Shown: one piece after another, positions 24,610 through 36,212 of the stretch
Position numbering within the stretch: position 1 is the stretch's first letter
Layout of the letters: each line of letters begins with the position of its first letter
NCBI GenBank assembly: GCA_038373865.1
Contig: JAXGGA010002211.1
Coordinates: 1-64,000 of the forward strand
Reading direction: 5' to 3'
DNA length: 64,000 nt
Source of the DNA: Uloborus plumipes
Taxonomy: Eukaryota > Arthropoda > Arachnida > Araneae > Uloboridae
Program-made: the position numbers and the translations under genes
The notes under the pieces: model-generated
Databases searched by the model: none
What the model was told of the DNA's origin: nothing
The model's input: only the letters and a program-made list of their open reading frames with translations

Positions 24610-26640
24610 CTTGATCGGAGGTCAAGGTCATTCCTGTGATGACGTCATCAAAATGGTCGCTTTTACAGGTAAATACGTTCGTTTAACTGCTTAAAACTCC
24701 ATCATAGATTGAAATATATCAAAACTCAAATATATCATCTGAAAGCTCTTTAAAAGAGCTATTTAGAAAAATTTAATTTTTTTTCTGAGGTCAAGGTCCC
24801 ACCTGTAATGACGTCATCAAAATGGCCGCTTTTACAGGTAAATACGGTTGTTTAACTCCCCATGAAACTCCATCATAGACTCAAATATGGCAAAACTCAA
24901 ATACACCATCTGAAAGAGCTTTAAAGGATCTATTTAGAAAGATTTAATTTTTCTTTCTGAGGTTAAGGGCCCACGTGTAATGACATCGTCAAAATGGCCG
25001 CTTTTACAGGTAAATACGTTCGTTTAACTGCTTAAAACTCCATCATAGGTTGAAATATTGCAAAACTCAAACATATCATCTGAAAGTGCTTTAAAAGATC
25101 TATTTATAAATATTTGATTTTTCTTTCTGAGGTTCAGGGCACACCTGTGATGACGTCATCAAAATGGCTGCTTTTACAGGTAAATACGTTCGTTTAACTG
25201 CTTAAAACTCCATCATAGATTGAAACATTGCAAAACTCAAATATATCATCTGAAAGCGCTTTAAAAGATCTATTTCGAAAAATTTAATTTTTCTTTCTGA
25301 GGTTAAGGGCCCACGTGTAATGACATCATCAAAATGGCCGCTTTTACAGGTAAATACGTTCGTTTAACTGCTTAAAACTCCATCATAGGTTGAAATATTG
25401 CAAAACTGAAACATATCATCTGAAAGTGCTTTAAAAGATCTATTTATAAATATTTGATTTTTCTTTCTGAGGTTAAGGGCACACCTGTGATGACGTCATC
25501 AAAATGGCTGCTTTTACAGGTAAATACGTTCGTTTAACTGCTTAAAACTCCATCATAGATTGAAATATTGCAAAACTCAAATATATCATCTGAAAGCGCT
25601 TGAAAAGAGCTATTTAGAAATATTTAATTTTTCTTTCTGAGGTCAAGGGCCCACCTGTAATAACGTCATCAAAATGGCTGCTTTTACAGGTAAATACGTT
25701 CGTTTAACTGCTTAAAACTCCATCATAGATTGAAATATTGCAAAACTCAAACATATCATCTGAAAGTGCTTTAAAAGATCTATTTAGAAATATTTAATTT
25801 TTCTTTCTGAGGTCAAGGACCCACCTGTAATAACGTCATCAAAATGGCTGCTTTTACAGGTAAATACGTTCGTTTAACTGCTTAAAACTCCATCATAGAT
25901 TGAAATATTGCAAAACTCAAACATATCATCTGAAAGCGCTTCAAAAGAGCTATTTAGAAAGATTTAATTTTTCTTTCTGAGGTCAAGGGCCCACCTGTAA
26001 TGACGTCATCAAAATGGCCGCTTTTACAGCTAAATACGTTCGTTTAACTGCTTAAAACTCCATCATAGATTTAAATATTTCAAAACTCAAACATATCATC
26101 TGAAAGTGCTTTAAAAGATCTATTTAGAAATATTTAATTTTTCTTTCTGAGGTCAAGGACCCACCTGTAATAACGTCATCAAAATGGCTGCTTTTACAGG
26201 TAAATACGTTCGTTTAACTGCTTAAAACTCCATCATAGATTGAAATATTGCAAAACTCAAACATATCATCTGAAAGCGCTTCAAAAGAGCTATTTAGAAA
26301 GATTTAATTTTTCTTTCTGAGGTCAAGGGCCCACCTGTAATGACGTCATCAAAATGGCCGCTTTTACAGCTAAATACGTTCGTTTAACTGCTTAAAACTC
26401 CATCATAGATTTAAATATTTCAAAACTCAACTAAATCATCTTAAAGCGCTTTAAAAGATCTATTTAGAAAGATTTAATTTTTCTTTCTGAGGTCAAGGGC
26501 CCACCTGTGATGACGTCATCAAAATGGCCGCTTTTGCAGGCAAATGCGTTCATGTAACTGTTTAAAAGTCAATCATAGATTTAAATATTGCAAAACTGAA
26601 ATATATCATCCGAAAGTGCTTTAAAAGAGCTATTTTATAG
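24610..26640 (+). repeat. 170-bp tandem array with CRE and YY1-type sites
   Basis: Twelve monomers. The TGACGTCA position recurs at 24640, 24809, 24981, 25151, 25321, 25491, 25661, 25831, 26001, 26171, 26341 and 26511, so the period is exactly 170 over the last ten. Seven units keep perfect TGACGTCA, three have TAACGTCA and two have TGACATCG/TGACATCA. All twelve follow with AAAATGG, eleven with AAAATGGC. Adjacent pairs form 340-bp dimers that are more alike than neighbours (24961-25300 with 25301-25640; 25803-26142 with 26143-26482). No coding. Confidence 0.95.
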
Positions 26641-27068
26641 TGCTTGGTTTTATTTTCTAAGACAAAGTTGATTGGTTATAACAATTTTAAATTGAAAATT
26701 TATAAAAAAGACAATTTCTTTGTATTTTCCGACTTTGAGGTAAAAATTTCGGTGTGATGCATGCATTATAATTTCTTTTTTCCAATTTTATTACTTACGT
26801 ACTATTTACCGGTACTTTATGTAGATATTGAATGTAACAGATGTTGCAATGCAGAAACAAGCAGAGCCAAAGCTCCTAATGAAGCTGAGATGTAACTAAT
26901 ATTATCGTCATCAATAATTGTGTCAAAAATGCTTGCATTTCAATTATATAAAAGAAATACGGAAAAAACACGTTTTTATACAAAAAAAGTAACTCTGTTA
27001 TACAAGGAAAACTGAATTTTTTTAGGAATGTTTCAGGTATTGCACTGGCTTTCACATCTGCAAAGAAG

Positions 27069-29483
27069 CAGGCGCGCACCCAGGAGGGGGCTTTGGGGGC
27101 TTAAGCTCCCCCTATGACAAAACTGGACTTGAAGCCTTAAGCATCAACGACATTTTAAATTTTTCCACGGTGTCGGAAAAGATTCAAGTCATTAATAACT
27201 CAATATATACTACACTTTGAATCCAATTGAAATAACAAATACGCACACGTATAACGTATACCTTGTCCTTTTTAAAGTCTAGGGGAACGTGGGTAAATTC
27301 TCACTTATAAAAGACCGCTAATTCATTGTACATGTGCAGACGGATGATGCGCGAGAATGAAGTCTCAGCAAAGCGTAGAACTTCAAATCACAGAGCGTCT
27401 CACCATCAAAACCAAAATAATTTTAATTTCGAGGATTTGTCATGGAAAATCATGATGTTTCGCAGATTCGAATTATAGGTTTGAAGGATCGTCATAATGA
27501 AATTTTTACAGCTCCTTTCTGTCAAAAACAGAATTCTATAAAACATTTTTCATGCGCATTTTTTGAATCCATTTCATAAAAGCCCCCTATGGTCGGGGAG
27601 GGGGGGGAGCAATTGCGACATGATTAGTCCGCCACTGATTTTCTGAGAAACATGCTTGATAAAAATTTAAAACAGATTATAAAGAATATAAAATGGTATT
27701 AAAAGAAAAGGAAGTATGAAAGAGAGAGAGAGAATGGGAAAAAATGTACTTCTAACCAATGAAGGCACTGGAAGGGAATTAAAATTTTCAATACAGAAAA
27801 CCGAAATAGTTAACTGAAAAATCTTTTCCTATTTTCTCCATTTTCATTTGGAATAAAAATATTTAAAAAAAACGTAGCTAAGAAAATGGGAGGAAGGGGG
27901 TATCCGAACTTAATTCCTCTCTTTTTTCGGCGTTGAAGTTAGAAAGGAGTTATAGTTTTAGAGCTTCAAGTCTTGAAAGAAAAATTCCGGGAGAAAGTCT
28001 GAAAGTCCTCATTGAAGATCGTCTAATAATTGGTTTTTGGAACATGAATTTCTAAAAATTTCCGGAGGTGAAAAGCGAGCCCCATTATGGAATTTAACCT
28101 AGTTTTGCTTTTAAAACTTTAATTTCAAAAAATTAAAAAAAAAAGCCCCCTCCTCCCACGAAATAATAATGATAAAAGGTCTTAAATTTTGTTTCTGGAA
28201 CTTTAATTACGAAAAACTGCTGGTGCAGAGTACATGAATTACATCGCTATGGCTACCGATAAATGGACTATAACCACATTTTTAAGACTTCAAATTTTGA
28301 AAACTTTCCTGAGGAAGGTCTCCGAACTCTTAACATCGACAACAATGGAACCGCATTTCTCTAAGCTCAGTTTCGGGAAAAATATCCTGTGGAGAGTTCC
28401 ACATTCCATCCATTCCCATAACGTCATCAAAGATGGTCTACAATGACATTTTTGAAACTTCAATTTCAAAAAATGTTCGAGGAAAGATCCCGAAAATCGT
28501 TTAAAATTAAGTTTTGAGATCTTTAATTTCGACAAAAAATATTCAGAGGTGAAAACCGAACTCTGTGCCTTTCTCTAACATCATCAAAGATGCTATTGCG
28601 TTGTTTAGACTTCCGGCTTGAAAAATTTCGGGTTGAGAGCGGTCGAACCTTCTTCCTAAGATTAACTGAGATGGTTATAAATTTCGTTTTTGGAATTTCA
28701 ACATCAAAAAACCGTTAGTGAAGAGTTCCAAAACCCCCATTCATTCTCCTAACATTTTCAAGAGGGCCTACTATGGTGTTTTTTGGACATCAATTTCGAA
28801 AATTTACAATGGGCCCCTGACTCGTGCTTTTCCTAAGATTAGTCAATGTCTCTCAAACTGCGCTTTTCGAAGCTTAATATAGAAACATTCCTAAACCTCA
28901 CCCCCAAACAATTGCCAAAATGGCGTGCAATAATAAGGTTTTTAAGACTTCAAATTTTGAAAAAATATTAGACGAGGGCCGGCAAGTCGCAAATCTCCCT
29001 AACATGACCAAAAGTTATCTAAATGTTGTGTTTTTGAGATCACTTTTCAGAAATTTTTCCGGGGAGAACCCATGAACGCCCTATCGGTATGTTTGAATAT
29101 TCTACTTTATGTCTTTGTTCATAATGATCGTATCATAACGCTATTCTCGTGAGTGCATTAATCACCCCATCTTCAGTAAGGTTGGAAGATCTTCATAATA
29201 TTTACCATTTATTTTCTTACATAAACACAATTTGATAAATAAGTAAAAAATTCACATAAAATTTAACAGAAGCAAGAGAGCATCCAATCAAAAAAGCAAA
29301 GCTTTACACTATTCTTTCGGAAAAAATAAGTAAAAAGAAAGGAGGGGGGGGGGCAATCTATTAAAGTTTAGTATTTTCGCGATTTTAAAATTTTAATCCA
29401 ATGACCTCTGGATATGAAAGGGGTAGGGGTGCTTGATCTCAGAAATTAGCCCCCCCTTAAGTTAAATCCTGGGTGCGCCCCTG
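27069..29483. mobile_element. hAT element nested in the long-TIR element
   Basis: The ends are 'caggcgcgcacccagga' and the inverted 'tcctgggtgcgcccctg', differing at one base. They are flanked by the perfect 8-bp target duplication CAAAGAAG (27061-27068 and 29484-29491). The interior (27900-29060) consists of old, diverged tandem units with recurrent 'catcaaagatg' and 'ttcaatttcgaaaa' phrases. No transposase frame is visible, so it is non-autonomous. The nesting dates the host element as older. Confidence 0.93.
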
Positions 29484-30617
29484 CAAAGAAGTGTACAATT
29501 TAGACATGATTTGATACATCTACATCGAGTACACATTTCTTTGCATTTGCATGATATTAGTTCTCGTAATTTATCCATTGTTATTTCAGGGTTTGAAAAC
29601 CAAAGGGGTTCAAACTCATCGCCGATTTCTTTCCATCACCACTGACGCGGATTTAAGAGCTGAAAATTGCGAAAGAAAAATTCAATCTTTCTAAGTAGAT
29701 CTTTTAAAGCACTTTCAGATGATATAGTTGAGTTTTGAAATGTTTAAATCTATGGTGGAGTTTTAGGGGGAGTTAAACAAACGTATTTACCTGTAAAAGC
29801 GGCCATTTTGATGACGTCATTACAGGTGGGACCTTGACCCAAGAAATAAAAATTAAATCTTTCTAAATAGCTCTTTTTTAGAGCTTTCAGATGATATATT
29901 TGAGTTTTGCAATATTTCAATCTATGATGGAGTTTTAAGCAGTTAAACGAACGTATTTACCAGTAAAAGCGGCCATTTCAATGACGTCATCACAGGAATG
30001 ACCTTGACCTCCGATCAAGTGTGTCCAGGCGTTTTTTTGCCCTCCTATGTAAATATAAGCCCCACATAAAATTTCAGACTGGTATCCGGAAGTGAAATAT
30101 TTTTACACTAACTCCACGGACTATAGGATCGCAATGTAGTTCGCTTTAGCAGTTATTCGTTATAAGCGTGTTCGAACTAACGAGGTTCAACTGAAATAAG
30201 GTTTAGTAGTTTTAGTTTTAAAATTAACAGTATTTTTTTGCGAAAATTCACCCGAAGCACGTTTAAACTAGTTTATTCGGAATGGCAAAATATAAAAAAG
30301 ATTTATCCGAAAAATTAAAAAAAAAAAAATTGTTAATAAAAAAATAAAATAAATATTTTAAGTAAACTCATAATAATAATAGTAATAGAATATTAAACAA
30401 GTAAATTCACCAAAAATTGTCACGAAATACCCAAAAATTGAGACATAATTGCAAATACTTATCAGTGTAAAGTGCAAACCCACCATCTTGGATTGATGAC
30501 GTCATACAGGCCGTCTGACACGAATTCAAGAAAAACACCCGGTGAGGCATAGTTATATAGGCCATAAGGAATGCATTAAAATTGGTCCCACAATTTCCTC
30601 ATCAAATTTCCCACGGA

Positions 30618-31520
30618 GGGTCTTTTTTGGACAAAATTTCAAGAAAATATTTAGGCCGACTTTTCCGTAGTGGGTTTTGAAGAAGTTAAAATTTTGGTAG
30701 TGGTAAAAAGCTAAACGTTTCATAAGTAGAGACGATTGATGAGTATGCATTTTATTTTCCACCTAACTTGTTTTAAGAGTTTCGAAGGATATGCTCTCAA
30801 CGTTTCACCAATGTTAAAATTTTGCAGGTAACTTATGTGTGTCAAATTCTGATGATCTTAACGGTAACAACTATTAATAAAGCAGTCTGTTGCGAAGTAT
30901 GAATAAAATATGTGATAAAGATAAAACTGTATGTAAATGTTGTGCAATGAATTGTTTAAAACATTCAAGAAAAGATAAAGGATGATTAGGACCATACAAA
31001 CAACGTGATACTAGCGAGAAATTACGAATTACCATCTAAATCCCCAATACATGTTTGTTGAAAATTACAAGCATGTGCTCCTGGCTACCTCGCACATCTA
31101 CTGCTGGTGTATGCATAGATCTAGCCAACATGTCTTGAAATCACGAGAATATTAAAAACAATCCAAAAAGGTTGTCAGAACTTATGCAAACATTCACTGA
31201 TGACAAGAAATGGTGGATTTTCGGTTGCCTAAAAGGAAGAACAATAACAAGGAGCAAATTGCTAAGACCTTCTAAGTTTCTTTCCTCGCAGCGGTATACT
31301 CGTCTTTCACCAAAAGATCGAGAACACTTCACGCCTAGTTTGACTTTTCCGAGCCGATGGAAACCTCTCCCACGTTAATCTGGTTCTATCTTTAGAAGGG
31401 TGCACTCAGGGCAGAGAGAACACAAGAAGGGAAGAGAAAAAAAGTGTCGATGCCGGGTTGTCGCTCCAGCACAACGAAGTCGTTGAAACGCGCTTCTGAC
31501 AGTCACTTTGTCACCCGGCC
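30618..31520. other. gene-free DNA
   Basis: No accepted gene. Positions about 31270-31520 are more GC-balanced and repeat-free. Two opposed frames cover 31141-31378 but show no recognisable domain. Confidence 0.35.
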
Positions 31521-31524
31521 GCTT

Positions 31525-32700
31525 CGTTTTAACAGACAGATGAAACTTTCATCTGGACCCGTTCCACTTGTGGCTCATTAAACCGAGCTCCCACTCCACG
31601 CAATCTTCGCTGCTGCCACGATGACAAGCCGATGTTTAGTTTCTTCGATGGATTATTTTTTTTCCTCCACCAAATTGCGTTATTGGATATGGTTTTCTTG
31701 AAAGACGCATGCTAAATTTTAAACTTTGAGCCTTTTGAAAAAAAGTTACTCGTCTACAAGTCGCTAAGTCGTTTACCAAAAGAAAGACATTGACTTATAA
31801 GATAGTGATTGCAAAATGAAAGCAAAATAAGAGTTTCTATAACAGGAAAAAATTCAAATGAATAGAGTTCTTAACACCCTATTGAGCCAACTCTATAATG
31901 ACTGCCCGAGGCGATACTGGCAAATATTGAAGCTTAAGATTATCGTACTATGTCCTATTTCATCTAGCTTATCACTTACTGTAAAGGCACCAAAGGTAGG
32001 TACGGGGGACCCTGGAGACGGAGAGAAAAGTGTAAAGGCACAACTAATTCGATCAAACTCGTAGGCTATCTAATTTACCACTTGGTTTTAAGAGGCATAT
32101 GAAACTTTCATCCGTACCCGTTTCACTTGTGGTTCATTAAGCCGAGCTCCCACTCCACGCAATCTTCGCTGCTGCCACGATGACAAGCCGATGTTTCCTT
32201 TCTTCGATGGATTTTTTTCCCCTCCACAAAATTACGTTATTGGATATGGTTTTCTTGAAAGCCGCATGCTAAATGTTAAACTTTGAGCCATTTGCGTGAA
32301 AAGTAACATTCTAAAAAAAAATCACTCGTCTACAAGTCGCCACGTATCATTCTTAATACACTCTACAGCAAAAAATCTACTCACCAGAAGGAGTAGACAG
32401 AATGAAACGAAATTTTGCACAAGCGAGGAAATATTGATATACATATAAGATGAAAGCAAAATAAGCATCTATTGAAGAAAAAATTCAATTGAATAGATGT
32501 CTTAATATCCTATTGAGCTACGTCTAACCTAAATGCACGAGGCTATACTGGCAACAGTTGAAGCTAAGAGGTATCGTACGATGTCTAGTTCCCCACATAC
32601 TGTAAAGTCACTAGTTCTAGTACTGTAAAGTTCACTACTGTAAAGTCACTAGTCATCTAGTCCCCCACATACTGTAAAGTCACCACTAATTCGATCGAAC
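31525..32700 (+). repeat. segmental duplication, two diverged copies of ~0.55-0.6 kb
   Basis: Copy 1 (about 31525-32065) and copy 2 (about 32085-32700) share 'gagctcccactccacgcaat', 'cttcgctgctgccacgatga', 'ttggatatggttttcttgaa', 'actcgtctacaagtcgc', 'aaagcaaaataag' and 'aattcgatc(a/g)aactcgtag' in order. Copy 1 has a 40-bp SINE-tail insertion (31991-32030). Copy 2 has a local expansion of 'actgtaaagtcac' (32588-32690). Confidence 0.88.
31991..32030 (+). mobile_element. short SINE 3'-tail insertion
   Basis: The 40 bases include 'ggtaggtacgggggaccctg', the 3' tail of the SINE at 13284-13553. They are flanked by the perfect 11-bp duplication TGTAAAGGCAC (31980-31990 and 32031-32041). This is the signature of a severely 5'-truncated target-primed insertion. 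The paralogous site in copy 2 lacks it. Confidence 0.8.
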
Positions 32701-34180
32701 TCGTAGTCTATCGAAGTAACTTCCGAACTATACAATGAGCTGCCTACAATGTTGTCAAGTTACTTCGCAAAATAAAAAGTTACTAACTTGGCCAGCTGAG
32801 TGCAACATTGCGCCTTCTACGGTACTGTAAAAGTCAAATATACTGAAGAAAATATGAAGTGGGGTAAAATAAGCCTAGATGGGTCAAAGTAGCCCCGAAT
32901 GATTATAACAGCTGCAATATTTGGCTAATCATCTCTTCATTTACAACACAATGTTTGTAAGTTGCTTAAGTTAATCCAGTTACTTTCAGCAAACAAACTG
33001 CACACATTTGCACAAGCTTGTTTTTGTTTACGAGTGACCTTCCCCAACATTCCACTCAATTACTGGGAACGTCAGATCCACCAGCGACATCAAACACATC
33101 GCCCACGTTTGCATTTGGACAGCGTTTTCTGAACACGTAACATAACGTTTCCTCCGCAACATGTTCGCTTACCTCTAATCATCTTGTAATGGACGGCCGA
33201 AATGCCGATGACTCAAGAATTATAATATCCATGCCGTTGCCGGCCTTAATTGATTTGTAAGGCTCAGTAATTGCAACCTTAGTCAGGAATGTCTTGAGTG
33301 GGCCCCTCCCTCAGTTGTCAATCCGAGGATTTATGTCTTCCTCTTTGGCAACCCCTACTTTCGAAAGCGTCGCGTACTCGTAAATGAGATGAGATGGCCT
33401 TAGCACATGGTGGGATGAAATTTTAATTTTTTATGGCAGGGTGAGGCAGATAATATTTATTTCAATCTGTTCAGGCAACATCATTCCTGATATCTTTGAT
33501 ACAAAGTAGAGCCTTAAATATCTAGAATAATGAATTGCTTGATAAGTAAGTGGTCATAAAAGACTATTTTTGTGTGGATTCTGAACCCTCCTCAGAGCAA
33601 GGGGACACGTTTGGATTACAAATAGAGAGAAATTAGTGGACGAACTTGTCTTTCAAATACGCAGTTCCTTTCTCAATCATTTATAGAAGAATATAGAATT
33701 CTAAGATGCTGTCAGTGCAGTAAAAACCTTCTCTGCAACAATTTCAACAAATGAGAATTAACAATGTTGGTCTGGGAAAAGAAAAAGATCGTTCCAGTTC
33801 ACAGAACAAGGAACAAATGTGGATATTGCAAAACTTTTTGAGAAAAAATATTAATTTTGAGTATTTAATAAATGAAGAGAAGATTTAACAAAAAACTGAG
33901 GCTAACTTTCCTTAACTTAGAACAACATGTTTAACTAAAAACAACACGTTGTCTAGGTTGAAGAGAATTTCCAGCCTAATGGAATCATAGTTGTCATAAA
34001 TCAGACCGTTTATCCAAGCATAATGAGAACTGTTTTTAGCAACGCTTTGATTTGTTTAAGTTTTTTTCGTTCTTGATTTTTTCTTCGTATCATTTTTCGA
34101 ATATTCTGACCTCCTACCTACAATTAGCAACTATTTGCAATGAGTTACCGCCCATGAACCAGGGCTAAGGCAGAACCGAA
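32700..34180. other. gene-free DNA
   Basis: No gene. Positions about 33000-33420 are unique and less AT-rich. A short segment at about 34130-34180 ('accagggctaaggcag') is an inverted relative of 37945-38000. Confidence 0.4.
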
Positions 34181-34182
34181 GG

Positions 34183-34669
34183 AAATGCACCCACAGCTCG
34201 GTCATGACATCCTGAGACTGCAGTTTTGTCCTTATTCTGGACTCCTCAGTCAGGAATAGCTGTAGAAGGGATAAGCAGGAATAGTGGGCCGTGGTAGCTC
34301 GATCAGTAAGGCGTCGGACTCGTGACCGGAGGGACCCGGGTTCGATCCCAGCCGATCAAAGATCCACCGTCTTGATTAATGGTGGCTGGGGGGACGTTAA
34401 AAATGTCGTGGTCACAAAGTCCTCCAAGTGAAACGATACCTCTAGGGATGCTGGGCCAAGGCTTTACTCGACCCTTGGTTCTGGTTCAAAAAGGACAGAG
34501 CGCTCTTCAGGGCCCTATCCCGATTAAACCACGAGTTGTAGTTGGTACGGGGGACCATGGAGTGAGTGATAAGGAGGAATAGTCAGAATAGTCTATTCCT
34601 GACTGATGAGTCCAGAATAAGGACGAAACTGCAGTCTCAGGATGTCATGACTGAGCTGTGGGTGCATTT
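34183..34669. repeat. fold-back element split by a SINE
   Basis: Left arm 34183-34259 ('aaatgcacccacagctcggt' onwards) and right arm 34593-34669 are 77-base inverted copies with about three or four mismatches. The loop between them is occupied by a complete SINE (34285-34568). Before the insertion the element would have been about 190 bases. Confidence 0.93.
34285..34568 (+). mobile_element. tRNA-derived SINE, copy 2 (full-length)
   Basis: The 284-bp copy begins 'tgggccgtggtagctcgatc', with A box 'tagctcgatcag' and B box 'gggttcgatccc' in tRNA-like spacing. The body is shared with copy 1. It is flanked by a 14-bp target duplication with one mismatch: ATAAGCAGGAATAG (34271-34284) and ATAAGGAGGAATAG (34569-34582). 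No poly-A tail is obvious. Confidence 0.93.
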
Positions 34670-34914
34670 GCTTTAGCAGCTATTTGCTGTAAGCTGATAC
34701 AAATTGGAATTTGATGTGACACCCACTATCAATTTGAATTTCGGCACATGATGATAGGTACCGTGAAATTTTTAGTTTTGCATTCCTGATCTGGTGAGCC
34801 TGCCATCACTTTGTTTCCTTTGAAAACTTTTGCTAATTTGGTGATAAAAAGCTTTTTCGTATGTTTTAATTTTTGGGACAAAGTGTCAATATCGGACCTT
34901 CTACATTTTTGTCT

Positions 34915-35096
34915 GACGACATTTGAACAGGCTACATTTTGTGGACCGGTGACATTTTTGACCGGCGACATTTTGAACCGGCGACATTTTTACCCGCGAC
35001 ATTTTGGACCGGCGACATTTTGGATCGCGACATTTTGGACTGGCGACATTTTGGCCCGCGACATTTTTTCCCGGCGACATTTTGGACCGCGACTTG
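34915..35096 (+). repeat. 'ccggcgacattttgga' minisatellite
   Basis: About ten units of 15-18 bases built on 'gcgacattttgga(c)cg', with variation between 'ccggcgac' and 'ccgcgac'. Because the unit length varies, two different frames stay open across it (34811-35149 and 34939-35127), but the peptides simply mirror the repeat. Confidence 0.9.
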
Positions 35097-35173
35097 TTGG
35101 GCGAAAACCGGGGCTCTCAGTTTATAGCCCCGAAACAGCTGTTTGCTGAGTTTTAAACTCTTTTTAATTGTAT

Positions 35174-36212
35174 ACTAGCTGCCAGGGCAGCTAGATTAGC
35201 TTCCTGCGGCATGTTGATGCATAACGTCCCCCCTCTCTAACTTTTACCTCATTCTGAAGTTTTATTTGATATAATTTAATGTTCATTCGATTTCAAGACG
35301 TACCTCGAACGTGGCCCGGCGTTGCACGGGCACTTCGTGCCCTGAAAGTAGTGAGGAAAATGTCAAGAAACTACTCCCCGCCAAGGCGGCTCGCTAACAG
35401 GCGCTTCACGCCTTTACTTTTTTCCTGTATAAAAAAAATCATTCGAATTATTGAGATGCTTCGCGCCTTCAAGATGGTGAGGAAAGTTTCAGTAAGTTCA
35501 GCTCAGGCGCGGATCCAGAGTGGGGTCATGGGGATCATGACCCCCCCCCCTTAACCGACCAAATATAGCAAAAAATTGCATTTTTGGGACTTATTTTACG
35601 AAAAAACTGCCAAACCACCCCATTTTTGCACAAAAATTGCACTTTGACCCCCCCTTTCCGAAAATGACCCCCTCCTTAACCAGAAGCTGGATCCGCCCTT
35701 GGTTCAGCTCGCTCAAAGGAGAAAAAGCAGACATTGATACTCAGTTTTTAATATAAGTAGATGGCTCTTCAACAAATGAATGTTTCAAAATATTACAAGT
35801 AGCTAGCGATAAAAATACTATGTAAGTCGCCCGCTTATGAGTTTCGTGTTTGATTTAGTTAAGCCTTCATTCAAAATTCTCATTTTCATTTTTATTATTG
35901 TTTCATGGCATGGCAACCACGTTTTGCAATGCAAGAATGGATTTCATATTTAATCATTTATTAGGCTTAATCGCTTTAAACGTGACTACTTATTAATTGA
36001 TATCTTCGCTAATTAAAATCGTATAATTATATAGATTGAAACTAATGAAGCTTGAAAAATTACCTATCTATCGGTACCTGGTTCGACTTTCAGTTCATTG
36101 GCGTTCAGGAGAAAGAAGCGTGACATAGAAAGATAGTTAGAAAGAAAGATAGTTAGAAAGAAAGATAGTTAGAAAGATAGTTAGAAAGATACTCAGTTTT
36201 TAATATAAGTAG
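35174..36212 (+). repeat. 1039-bp tandem duplication, unit 1
   Basis: It begins at 'actagctgccagggcagcta' and is followed directly by unit 2. Differences between units are few: 'tacctcgaacg' against 'taccacgaacg', one base at the 'cgtgactac' site, C-run length and the number of 'agaaagatagtt' repeats. The sequence includes 'gcccggcgttgcacgggc' and ends in the tetranucleotide-type repeat (36121-36190). The 91-codon frame at 35279 is part of the repeat. Confidence 0.95.
35504..35701. mobile_element. hAT MITE inside duplication unit 1
   Basis: The 198-bp element runs from 'caggcgcggatccag' to 'ctggatccgcccttg' with the perfect 8-bp target duplication GTTCAGCT (35496-35503 and 35702-35709). It contains poly-C tracts and no coding. 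It was duplicated together with the host unit, so the insertion came before the tandem duplication. Confidence 0.93.

Larger units (their letters stand above)
24009..30617. mobile_element. large long-TIR (fold-back) element with internal satellite
   Basis: Arms of about 0.95 kb (24009-24957 and 29671-30617) are inverted copies, beginning outside with 'tccgtgggaaatttgatgag'. Each arm contains an outer unique part, a pogo-like 'gaacctcgttagttcgaac' segment and two 170-bp monomers. Between them are the rest of the tandem monomers (to about 26640), a short unique centre, and a nested hAT element at 27069-29483. No transposase or other protein remains. The true ends and target duplication are not certain. 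It resembles fold-back elements or a collapsed long-TIR transposon of unknown superfamily. Confidence 0.85.

Noticed and set aside
24610..26640. Regular repeats as a CRISPR-like array
   Set aside because: The monomers are 170 bases and homologous along their full length, with no unique spacers. The context is eukaryotic transposon DNA.
34811..35149. 112-codon and overlapping 62-codon frames
   Set aside because: The peptides mirror the 'ggcgacattttgga' minisatellite. Two frames stay open because the unit length varies.
35279..35554. 91-codon frame repeated at 36318-36608
   Set aside because: It lies in the tandem-duplicated repeat and runs into a poly-C hAT MITE. There is no known domain.
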